A stretch of 64,000 nucleotides of DNA from Budorcas taxicolor (taxonomy: Eukaryota; Chordata; Mammalia; Artiodactyla; Bovidae): positions 9,708,272 through 9,772,271 of the forward strand of contig NC_068910.1 of assembly GCF_023091745.1 (NCBI RefSeq), in the 5' to 3' direction. Shown piece after piece: positions 1-9,549 of this stretch. The position numbers and the translations under genes were made by a program. Positions within the stretch are counted from its first letter, which is position 1, and the number at the start of each line of letters is the position of its first letter. The notes under the pieces are model-generated. The model had not been told where the DNA came from. It ran no database searches and saw only the letters and a program-made list of their open reading frames with translations.

Positions 1-239
1 CAGTCCTTGCACATGACTTTGGTTCTTTTATTATCCCACCCCCGCCCCCGCCAAGGGCTGTAGTTCCCAGAACAGTGAACTACTGTACAATAAGGATGTT
101 GGGGTAAATTGGGGCTCTTCCGCCCAGGTTGGAAAGGGCCCTTGGGAGGGGTCTTCTGGGCTTTCCAAGAGGCTCCGGAAAACAGAAGCTGCAGCCCGAC
201 CCCTGACTTCTCAACTATCCCTGGGACCGGCAGAGGAAA

Positions 240-770
240 CTGACAAATGCGGGACGAGAGCAGCCCTATCCAAGCGGAACGGGGTAGGCAGGATCAGGGC
301 CCTCAGGCTGGGAGTCCGCGTTCCTGGTGCCCAAGCCGAGAGTTGGCGCGGGGGACCTTGGAGGCAGCGAAATGTACTAGCAGGCAGTGGGAGCCCGACC
401 GGGTCTCACAGCCCCAGGGTGGGGTCTCTGGGCACGGGGTGTGGGGGGGGTGTCTCATCCCGGTCGCCGGAGGGCGCTGGTCCCGAAAGAGCCGGCCATC
501 CGGCCCACCGCCCTGCCGCCTCGCGGACGGCCCCTCCGCGGCGTGGCTAGGCCCACGGCCCCAACCTACCGGCGACGCCGCGGGGACCCAGGACGCGCCT
601 CTGCGCCGCCTTCGTTGATCCAACATGGCCGCCTGCTGCGCACCGGAAGTCAAAGCGCTTCCGCTTCCGGGACCTGGCCCGCCCTAATGACCCTTGACCC
701 CCCGAGACCCCGTTTTCCCCAAAGTCTAGGGGCCGGACAAGTAGGAACCAGAGACGACTTCCTGGAGGAG
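240..770. promoter_or_regulatory. CpG-rich TATA-less promoter block, probably CCDC71 side
   Basis: This is a CpG-dense stretch in otherwise CpG-poor DNA. It contains an ETS-type site ACCGGAAGT at 642-650, an opposing CCGGAAG (reverse strand, 664-670) and a YY1-like CAACATGGCCGCC at 621-633. I see no TATA box and no convincing coding exon. In other mammals the gene left of KLHDC8B is CCDC71, transcribed leftward, so this is probably its promoter and first exon. The transcription direction is not proven by the sequence. Bases 1-240 hold nothing I can identify. Confidence 0.55.
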
Positions 771-3560
771 GTAGCAGCAGGGACCGCTCTAAACCTTTGG
801 GAGCCTGTGCAGGAGTGTGAGGGGCAGAGGTGGTTTTAGAAGCCTATGGGCAGTCACAGAGGGTGTCTGTATGCTTCATCTGGGCACTGGTTAATAGCCC
901 TCCTCATTCCCCATAAAATCCCAGGATCCTCTGGCTACTCTACGTTTCTCTGCCTATACAGAGGGGTCTGGGCAACCCTAAAGAGAAAAACACTCCACCC
1001 TAGGCCTAGCCTTGTGCCCCTAAGCACCTCAGGGCCTCACCCCTGGTGGTTGGGGGTCTTTTGTGCCTTTAAGCACAGCCAAGATATCCAGCAGGAAATG
1101 CAAACTCTCCTGCTCCTCTAGTCAATGCTTCTAGTCCCCTTGTGTTGGTAGAGAGAAGAGAACTGTGGGCTCTCAAAGGCCAGGGTCTCAGAGGGTGCAA
1201 TCAGGAAGTCCCACCTTAGCACTCTCAGTCCCCAGCAGTGGGTGAGCCCCATTTCTGCCCCATCCATGGTTGAGAATTAACTGTTCATTCTTAGGACCAA
1301 TTCAGCCTCACCTTCTGCCCAAGTTCTCTTCCACAGCTTCTCCAAAGCCAGCAGTGTTGCCCTCTGTATGCAAGTGGGGCCAGGCCTGTATAAACAGAAT
1401 CCAATTCCATGAAGAAGCAGAGCCCAGCCTCCAGGGATGGCATGGGCCCAGATGTGTCCCGAAAAGAGGATACATCTCTAGTGATGTCCAGTCTAGAAGT
1501 CAATGCAAAATGGAGGACAAAAAAGGGTAGGTCCATCCCCAGTCTGTATCCCTTCCAGACATTAGAACTAGGGGAATGGTATGGCTGAAGGAAAGTGGTC
1601 TGAGGTATCTAGTTCTCTGAGGGGAGGCTGATCCTTCTGCCTCTTGGCACCCAATATATCTGGGATGGAACTCTCTGGGATCATTCATGAGGACCAAGTC
1701 TGACTTGACCTGGACTCTGGTGGATGCTGACTGGGATCAGATGAGATGAGGCTGAAGAGACCTCAGGGTGATCCCAGGATCCAGCCCTTGCTTTCCACTT
1801 GGCATCTTTTAAATATTTATTTGGCTGTGTCAGGTCTTAGTTGTGTCTCAGTTGTGTAGCTGTGTCATGTTTTTGTTGTGGCGCATGGACTCTCTAGTTA
1901 TGGCACATGGGCTTAGTTGCTCTGAGGCATGTGGGATCTTAGTACCCTGAGCAGTGACTGAACCTGTATTCCTTGCTTTGCAAGGCAGATTCTTAACCTA
2001 TGGACCACGAGAGAAGTCTCTCCATTTGGCATCTTTTCTAGCCCTGAGTGATGGACCCTAGACCCATATCCACCAAAGCAGAGATCTGGTGAAGATCTAG
2101 ATGCGAAGGAGGCCAGTGGTCTTGAAGGGATCACCCCAGGAGAGAGTCTATGTGCCAAGGAGGAAAGCTAAGGCTGGGTCTTGGGAGCTGCTTCCTAGGG
2201 TGGGAGAGGAAGCAGGGCCTGTAAAAGACTCTGAGAGGCAGGACAAGCAACAGGAGAAAGCCAGGGTCACAAGGGGTGAAGCTTTGAAGATGCCAGCAAA
2301 ATTTCAGTTAAGAAAAAGATCATAGTGCCCCTCCCCCATTTTTTATGGTGTGCCATGGTGACTTTGGCAAGACCAAGTTTTGAGGAGCAGTGGTAGTAGA
2401 TGTAAGGTTGGCATTAAGGCAGTGGAACCTGTAAGAGAAGATGACTTCAAGAGTTTAATTGGAAGGAAGGGGACACTGAAGGGACTTCAGGTGCTGGGAG
2501 GGAGCTAAAGGTAGGATGCTTTTATGTGCTTAATTGCTGGCCAGGAGAGGGGGAAGAGGCCTGGAAAGGGAATAGTGACAAATGTGAGAGGCTGTGCAGG
2601 ACAGTGTGAATACTCTAAGGAGGAAGGTACCAGTGGTTTGAGTGAGGAGCATGTTGAGAGAAAGGAGTGGGAGGATGGAAGCCTTCTAGCCAGGATCTGC
2701 AACCAGGCTTGGCACCATTTCCCTGCCGGCCCTCTAACTCCATCTGCCAGGCCCTGAAAGGGACTGAAGACTCTCTGGTCATGGAGAAGGCAGGCTAAGG
2801 TATTCATGCTCCAGAGCTCCTCTCAGCCCATTTCTGATGGAGGTGTGAGAATCAGTACCTTAGCAACCCTTGCTCTGACTGGAACAGTAATGTGAGGCCC
2901 ATGTTCTGTGCTGGCTCCCAGAGTCCCCAGCAGGATTTGGTCCCTGCTGCCCACAGTGGGAACTTGCTTGACACACCCTTAATTGGCTGGTTTCCCTGTC
3001 TTCTTGCCACTTCTCTGCTGGTGCTTCTTGTCCTCATTTCCCACATTAACTGCACTTGTGTCTCAGTCTCCAGGTGTGCTTCTGGCGAACATGAGGCAGA
3101 CCGTCTATAAAATAGGGACAGGATGGTAGCAAGCACAAACATCCATGAGGACCTCTGCTCTTAGGTGACCACTGACCTGTACAAATGGGCTCCAGCTCAC
3201 AGACTCAGCCAGTACTCTTAAGACTGAGAAGATAGGATGAGCCAGGGTCTGGGTCTAAGGTAGGTCAGCCTCTGTCACACCAACTTGCTTTGGCCTGACC
3301 CCCGAGTTGGCTAGAGGCAGGCACAGGACCGTGAGGATGGACAGTCACAAACTGCCTTAGGCCCCACGGGATAAACCCAGAGTGACCTGCCTGGGAGGTC
3401 CGTGGCCTCTGACTCCATCCTTTGCTCAGTTACACTCCCCCACACAAACTGCCCCACCCAGACCTGTGGAAGGGCCTGTCAAGTACTGAGGCTGGCACCT
3501 TCTGCTCCTCCACCCACGGCTAGCCTGGATGTGCATCACACAACCTCTTCTGTGCCCTGT
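771..3560. other. Intergenic stretch without a supported gene
   Basis: Apart from the CHR-type SINE at 1811-2025 I see only unique-looking sequence here. The open frames are short, lack splice-consistent boundaries and resemble no family I know. Confidence 0.5.
1811..2025 (-). mobile_element. CHR-type tRNA-derived SINE, reversed
   Basis: Read on the minus strand the copy begins with the decayed tRNA-like head (accactggaccac-type end) and runs into the T-rich end at the left. It is flanked by a 12-bp target-site duplication TTGGCATCTTTT at 1799-1810 and 2026-2037. It is strongly diverged, so an old insertion. Confidence 0.85.
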
Positions 3561-3569
3561 CCGAGCTTG

Positions 3570-4260
3570 GGGAAGGGAGACCCAGCCATTGCCCCCGCCA
3601 AACGCCCAGGCCTTTCCCTAAGAGGCCTCAAGGGGGCGCCGCCGCAAAGCCTGTCGTGGGCTCTTGAGAGCGCAGTAGCGGTGGGCGGGCGCCCGCTCCC
3701 TAATTCCCCAGGTTCTCCTGGTCCGGCCCTTAGCGGGTTCTCCCAGGCTGGGTCCCGCTCAGAACCGCCCGCATCCTACACTGTCGTGAGGCCTATCGCC
3801 GCTTCCTTTCTCCCCGCTGCCCGAGGTCGGACCCCAAATCCAGGCCCAGTGTCCACGTGTCCGTCTGTCTGTTCACCCGTGTGCCGGTGACCCTAGGTCG
3901 GTGTGCCCTGCTCCGGCCACGGCAGGTGCAGGGTTAAAGCAGGGGGAAGGGTTTCCCGAGTCGGGGGCGGGGGGGCGGCGAGGGGCGGACCCCGTCCAGC
4001 CCCGCCCCGCGCCGGAGCAGAGCCTGAGCCCCGCCGGAGCCCGGCCTCAGCCCCAGCTAGAGCCGGCACCAGCGGAGCCAGAGCCGTGGACCCTGCGCCC
4101 GGCGACGCCGGAGCCCGGGCCGGTGAGTCCCGCGGGAGCCGCGCTCAGGGGAAGTTTGGGGCGCGGGATGTAGAGCCCCAAGCACGCTCGTCAGGACCCG
4201 CCTCCCTTTCCCCCCACCCCCCGCCCGCCCCCGTTACCCGAGCTGGAAGTTTGGGGCCAG
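3570..4260 (+). promoter_or_regulatory. KLHDC8B: CpG island promoter of KLHDC8B with non-coding exon 1
   Basis: This is a dense CpG/GC-rich block immediately upstream of KLHDC8B. A consensus donor (GGGCCG|GTGAGT) after base 4122 marks the likely end of the non-coding first exon, which would splice to the acceptor before 5049. The transcription start is not visible; a start near 3.95-4.0 kb would be typical for this TATA-less layout. Confidence 0.75.
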
Positions 4261-5048
4261 GAGGCCCTGGCGCCGGGGGTCCTAGGAATATGGTCCCCCT
4301 TGGGAAAAGAGAAGCCTGGGAACTAGGGGATCTGCTGTAAAGTCAGCTGTCCATTCCTGCTGGCAACGCCCTAGAGTCCAGGGCTCCTAGGTTCCCCAAA
4401 TCACCCTCCTCCCCTTTCCGGACATCAGGTCTCCGGGGACGGGGCATGGGCAGACCCCTGAGGATAGACCTTGAGGCGAAATGTGGGACTCTGGCCTCTA
4501 GCCCCTCCCCTCCCGGTTCCAGCACCCTGATCTTGGTCTTTTGCTGAGGAATGGATGGACTCTATGGGATGATTGCCAAACGGGATGTAAGGATACCCTG
4601 GAGTCTGATCTTTGGCAGCAGGTGGGAGACCCCAGTGGCTGTCCAGAGCACCCTGGAAGCCAGTAAGGGGGAGGGTCCGGTCTAACTCCACCGATGCAGA
4701 GCACCAGGGTGTGGACTGTTGAGGCGAAGGGAGCGGGGCTAGTGTGGAAAGTCCTATCCTAGTTACCTTACCTCCCACCTAGACCTAGATTCAACCAGGG
4801 AGCAGCTAGGTGAGGGCAAGGTAAGGGAGGAGAGTTCCTCAAGCCCCAGAGGAAGTGGGGAAATTGCCTGGGTAACTGGGAGACTGCCCTTGTTCCCACT
4901 CCAGGAGGGAATCCACATCAGTGTGCTAGCCAGTGGGGGTAGGTCTTCCCTCTGCTTTTCCCACCAGCAGTTTGGGGCCAGAGTGCTCATCAGTATCCTA
5001 TCGGGCTAGTCAGTGGCTCTGACTCTTCATTTTCCGTCTCTTCTGTAG
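4123..5048 (+). other. KLHDC8B intron 1
   Basis: It runs from the GTGAGT donor after 4122 to the TTCTGTAG acceptor at 5041-5048. The first 150 bases are still part of the CpG island. I see no repeat or other gene inside. Confidence 0.6.
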
Positions 5049-5106
5049 GTGAAGACCAAGTCCCTGGACTGGCCCCACACTCCCTTATAGGCCCCGTAGA
5101 GTCAAG

Positions 5107-5177
5107 ATGAGGCCCCATCATGCCCTTCACTGAGGCCTGCAGCCTGAGCAGACAGCATGGCCTACCACTGTAGGTGA
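5107..5177 (+). promoter_or_regulatory. KLHDC8B: Three upstream ORFs in the KLHDC8B 5' UTR
   Basis: Three upstream ATGs lie within the 134-base leader part of exon 2. uORF1 is 5107-5133 (8 codons), uORF2 is 5120-5173 (17 codons, same frame as the main protein but closed by TAG) and uORF3 is 5157-5177 (6 codons). All three frames are used and all stop before the main ATG at 5183. Such leaders usually lower translation from the main start. Confidence 0.7.
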
Positions 5178-5182
5178 ACACC

Positions 5183-8163
5183 ATGGCTACAGGAGGAGGC
5201 CGGGCCTTTACTTGGCAGGTGTTCCCACCCATGCCCACCTGCCGGGTATATGGCACAGTGGCGTACCAGGATGGGCACCTGCTTGTGCTGGGGGGCTGTG
5301 GCCGGGCTGGACTGCCTCTGGACACTGCTGAGACGTTGGATATGGCCTCGCACACGTGGGTGGCACTGGCGCCCCTGCCCACTGCCCGGGCTGGTGCGGC
5401 TGCTGTGGTACTGGGCAAGCAGGTGCTAGTGGTGGGTGGTGTAGATGAAGGCCAGAGTCCGGTAGCTGCTGTGGAGGCCTTCCTGGCTGACGAGGGCCGT
5501 TGGGAGCGTCGGGCCACTCTCCCTCAGGCCGCCATGGGGGTTGCGACTGTGGAAAGAGGTGAGTGGCTTCCCAGGGAAGGTCCGTCAGGTGCCCCAGTAG
5601 CCTCCATTCTTTCCTTACTTGGTCCCTTTACCTTCAGAGGTTGGGTGAGAGCTATACATTTTGCCTAGGTGCCCTGGACATGGATTTGCCTCCTGTAGCC
5701 TTCCCTACCTAGCTTTGAGCTGGGCCAGCAGCAGCCTTAACTGCGTTTTCCAGCTGTGGGGTGGGACTCAGAGCCCTGGCTAGCTGCCAACATGATGGGA
5801 GGGCCAGGCCACCTCCCTGCCCCATTCCTCCCCTCTGAGAGACCAGAAGGGGTGGCCCAATAGCTCCCATAGTTATAAATAGTCTGGGAGGGGAGGAGGG
5901 GAGCAGGGCCTTGGCTCAGAGCCCAGCGAGTGCTTAAATTCCTCACGCCACACAAACAAACCTGGGAGACGGAGATGGACAAAAGCCAAGCTAGCCTGGA
6001 GGCAGTTGCCATGGAAGCCCTGAGCTGACTGGCCATCTCCCCAAGGCCCTAAGACATGCCCCCAGCTGACTCTGAGGCTGTCACAGGGCAAGAACCTTCT
6101 CTAGTGAGAGGACAGGGTACAAAAGTGCTCGCAGGAGGCTCGTGGACAGCACCCTCATCCTGCAGGCCCAGGCTCCTTCTCCCAGTCCCCCAGCTGATCC
6201 CCAGAGCCCCCTCCCCACTCTGAGCTCCCTGTTGAACAGATCTCCATATGGCCCCCACCCCTGGCTTAATCCCCCCCACTTCCCCCATGATAATTCCCAC
6301 CTTGTGGCCTCCAGGTCTGACCACCGGTCCTGCTTGGATGCCAGACTTGGTTGCCATAGCGTCTCCAGGGAGACGGAGACAGATTATAATTAGATCAACT
6401 GCCTCCTGCTCTTCACTTGAAGGGGGCCTGGCCAGAGTGGGGATCCTAGCTCTCCCAGCCCCCACACCACACAGGCAGGAGGGTTTCTGCTGCTAGAGAG
6501 GGGTACCGTAAATAGGTGTGTCCCAAGCCACCCCCAGGCCTGATCAGGGCAATTGTCAGGCTGGAGGACTGTGGCCAGGCCCAGGGATAGTCCGTGTTAC
6601 CCTTTTCTCTGCAGATGGTATGGTGTATGCACTGGGGGGAATGGGCCCTGACACGGCCCCCCAGGCCCAGGTTCGGGTATATGAACCCCGCCGGGACTGC
6701 TGGCTGTCGCTGCCCTCGATGCCCACACCCTGCTACGGGGCCTCTACCTTCCTGCATGGAAACAAGATCTATGTCCTGGGTAAGGACCTGGGGATATGCC
6801 AAAGTGGTTTGAAGTCCAGAAGCTTCAAATTTATCCCTTTATGTTAGTCTGGGATGGTGGGACAAGAGCAGCTTTGTTGGGTTGAGTCAGGGTTGGTCTG
6901 AGGCTCTTTCGGTGGCCCTGCTGAGGCTGGAAAACCAAAGCCCAGTGCCTAAGGATCTTTGGGGTTGATCCATGCTCTGGTACGCACACAGCTGGGTATG
7001 GGTGGCAGGGGCAGGCAGTGGTAAAGGCTCAGCAACCTGGTAAAAGAAGGGCCTGCCAGGCCAACCCCCACTAGGGCCGCCTCCCAGGTGCCCCAATTCC
7101 ATTGGCAGGGGGCCGCCAGGGCAAGCTCCCAGTGACTGCTTTTGAGGCCTTTGATCTGGAGGCCCGTACCTGGACCCGACACCCAAGCCTGCCCAGCCGC
7201 CGGGCCTTTGCCGGCTGTGCCATGGCCGAAGGCAGCGTCTTTAGCCTGGGTGGCCTGCAGCAGCCTGGGCCCCACAATTTCTACTCCCGCCCACACTTTG
7301 TCAACACTGTGGAGATGTTCGACCTGGAGCATGGTGAGCAGTGGTTGGTGTGGGCTACCCTCCCACTCTCCATGGGATGGAGGGGTGCAGAGTGCGTGAT
7401 GGGGCTAGCCCTTACCTCCTTGCCTCTCCTGCAGGGTCCTGGACCAAGCTGCCCCGCAGCCTACGCATGAGGGACAAGAGAGCTGACTTTGTGGTTGGCT
7501 CACTTGGGGACCACGTCGTGGCCATTGGGGGCCTTGGTAAGTCTCTGTGGGGCTTGGGATAGGAGGGGAGCCCGAGACAGGAAGCAGTAGCCCTCCGCAT
7601 GAGCACCACCTCCTGCCCTTCTCTAGGTATTCCAGGGGTCAGGACTTTATCAGTTTTCCTTTCCCAGCCAGTCAGTGGGTAGTCTACCTGGCTCAGCCTT
7701 TGGGGTGTCTCTCAGCACCTAACTGTGGGTTCTGTAGCAGCAGGGGCCCAGAAGATAGAAACAGGAGAAATGACCACTGAATGAATGGAGAAGTAGGAAT
7801 GTGAATGAATAGATCAATGAGTAATGACATGGGGGCAATGGGTAGCAAGGGCTTGGGTATCCCATCCTGGGGCAGCATATGCTGGGCCATGCTATGGGCT
7901 CAGGGAGCAAATGAGCTACAGCCCTTGCAGCCTGTGCCCTTTACACGCTCTGTCTCCTTCCGGCAGGAAACCAGCCGTGTCCCCTGGGCTCTGTAGAGGG
8001 CTTCAGCCTGGCACGGCGCCGCTGGGAGGCACTGCCAGCTATGCCCACAGCCCGCTGCTCCTGTTCTAGTCTGCAGGCTGGGCCTCGGCTGTTTGCCATC
8101 GGGGGTGTGGCCCAGGGTCCCAGTCAGGCTGTGGAGGCACTGTGTCTGCGCGATGGGGTCTGA
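5183..8163 (+). CDS. KLHDC8B: Kelch domain-containing protein 8B (five coding exons)
   Basis: The coding exons are 5183-5558, 6615-6779, 7109-7333, 7435-7536 and 7967-8163, all with GT-AG borders. Joined, they give 1065 nt and exactly 354 residues, the length I recall for the human protein. The chain is a beta-propeller of seven or eight kelch repeats. Each shows the paired glycines (for example LLVLGGCG, VLVVGGV, MVYALGGMG, SVFSLGGL, VVAIGGLG, LFAIGGVA) followed by spaced Y/W positions. Kelch propellers bind partner proteins. KLHDC8B is reported at the midbody in cytokinesis, and a 5' UTR variant was linked to familial Hodgkin lymphoma (literature, not visible here). The start ATG at 5183 gives MATGGGRAF, aligned with the family N-terminus; a GTG three codons earlier is not used. 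All long open frames on the opposite strand here are shadows of this GC-rich gene. Confidence 0.97.
5559..6614 (+). promoter_or_regulatory. KLHDC8B intron between coding exons 1 and 2, enhancer-like
   Basis: This intron has no visible repeat. It holds clustered motif matches: a MEF2-type site (TTATAAATAG at 5873-5882, matching YTAWWWWTAR on the reverse strand), two GTTGCCAT RFX-like half sites (near 6003 and 6350) and an AT-rich homeobox-like TATAATTAG near 6385. The lack of repeats and the motif density suggest a regulatory element. This is inference only. Confidence 0.35.
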
Positions 8164-8830
8164 GTGCCTGATGGGACCTGTCCACAGGAGCAGTTCTGTG
8201 CCAGGAGCAGGTGTCTGTGGCTCCTTTTGCTGCTGAGAAAGCTCACTGTGGCTCTGTGGGGTGAGGGAGGCACAGGGGGGCACTTGAGACACTGCCCCTA
8301 GGACGTGGGGGTGGCCTTCATCTTTAGTGCAGGACACACAGACCCTTCGACCCACCTTTACTCCCATCCGTTCGTGGACCATGATGGCCAGCTCCACCCT
8401 TGCTCTGGAAACTACTGGGCCTCTGACCCACTGGGAACTGGGAGAGGGCAGTTGGCCTCCTGTCCCACGGCTCGGTGCCTGCCTGGAGTTGATCAGGCCC
8501 ACCCCAATGGCTATTCCTGAAAACTCCTCGCTGTCAGCCTGCCTGGAAGGCCCCCGTGGACCCAGAAGAGTTCAGAGAGGGCGGGAACACAGAGGGGTGT
8601 AGGCGTCGATGTGGGGACCTCCAGAGGGCCAGAAGAACATTGACTGTGGGCCCTTCACACTGCTGGCTGTGTGACCTCGGGCAAGTCACTTCACCTCTCT
8701 GTGCCTCAGCATCCTCATCTGTAAATGGGGACCTCGGGGACCTTCCTGCCCTGCCTACCTCACAGGGCTGTTGTGAGGACCCGGGGGTTCAGATGTGGAA
8801 GTAAAAGTGCTGCTAACTCTGGCTTGTGGC
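8164..8830 (+). other. KLHDC8B: KLHDC8B 3' UTR
   Basis: This is the sequence after the TGA at 8161-8163. No AATAAA is seen; the best candidate signal is the variant AGTAAA at 8800-8805, which sits at the end of a MIR copy. The exact cleavage site is not determinable here. Confidence 0.5.
8645..8800 (+). mobile_element. MIR SINE inside the KLHDC8B 3' UTR
   Basis: It closely matches the MIR core and 3' part: GGCTGTGTGACC, GGGCAAGTCACTT, CTCATCTGTAAATGGG and the GGGCTGTTGTGAGGA end, in the expected order on the plus strand. Confidence 0.9.
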
Positions 8831-9116
8831 CTCTGCTGTGGACTCCTGTGTTACCCCTGTGTCCCTGGCTCTCTTCTGGGGACCTCAGCTTTCCTAGGGA
8901 TGAGGGTCTAGAGGAGCCTTTAGGATCTGGCCTCAGCCCTCAAAGGGTTCTGCTGTGTGTCTCAGCTCCACCAAAGCCTCCGCTCCTCTTCTGTGACTTG
9001 GATGACCACCGCTCCCACTGCCCTGGGTGTTAGAGCTCACAGAACAAATACCACAGAATTAAGATAACCTCCAGATCCATGTCGCACAGCATCTCCTCCA
9101 GGCCTCTGCTCACCTC

Positions 9117-9157
9117 CATGGTGGGGGTGGGGGTGGGGGTCCAGTGGGGGTGGGGTC
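9117..9157 (+). repeat. (GTGGGG)n low-complexity tract
   Basis: A short run of GGGGGT units lies in the gap between KLHDC8B and C3orf84. The rest of the 8.83-9.55 kb gap shows nothing identifiable beyond the expected C3orf84 3' UTR. Confidence 0.6.
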
Positions 9158-9549
9158 CCTCTGTCCCAGCTGTGGGGAAGCTGTCTCTTAGGCATGGCAG
9201 TGTGGCCACTCACCAGACGCCCTGGAGGCAGTAGCCTCCCAGAAAAAGCACAGCTGCCAGCCCTGGCCGCCTCCTCCTGTCTTTGTTGCCCACCAGTAGG
9301 GGCTGCCGACTCTGCTTTCCCTGCAACCACACTGACTGCAGGAGGTTCACGGTTGGGTTTGTGGCCAGAACGGATTTGGGGTCCTGGAACCCACCTGCTG
9401 TGTCCAAGGGGACCCTCATGGACTGTTAGCCTGGGCCGTTAGCACAAGGCGCCACGGCACAAGCAACAGAGGAGGCAGGCGGAGGGCCCAGCTTACTGTT
9501 TTCCAGCCTCTGAGACCTCTCGGGCTGCAAGCACAGACAGGCCTCTGGG

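Noticed and set aside
5174..5182. GTG three codons before the KLHDC8B ATG as a start
   Set aside because: The in-frame ATG at 5183 matches the family N-terminus and no mammalian GTG start is needed.
4990..5517. 175-codon minus-strand frame over KLHDC8B coding exon 1
   Set aside because: It is also a shadow of the kelch coding sequence; the true frame is the plus-strand one with conserved kelch glycines.
7900..8502. 200-codon minus-strand frame over the last KLHDC8B exon
   Set aside because: It is antisense to a conserved coding exon with a GC-rich third position. It is a shadow frame.
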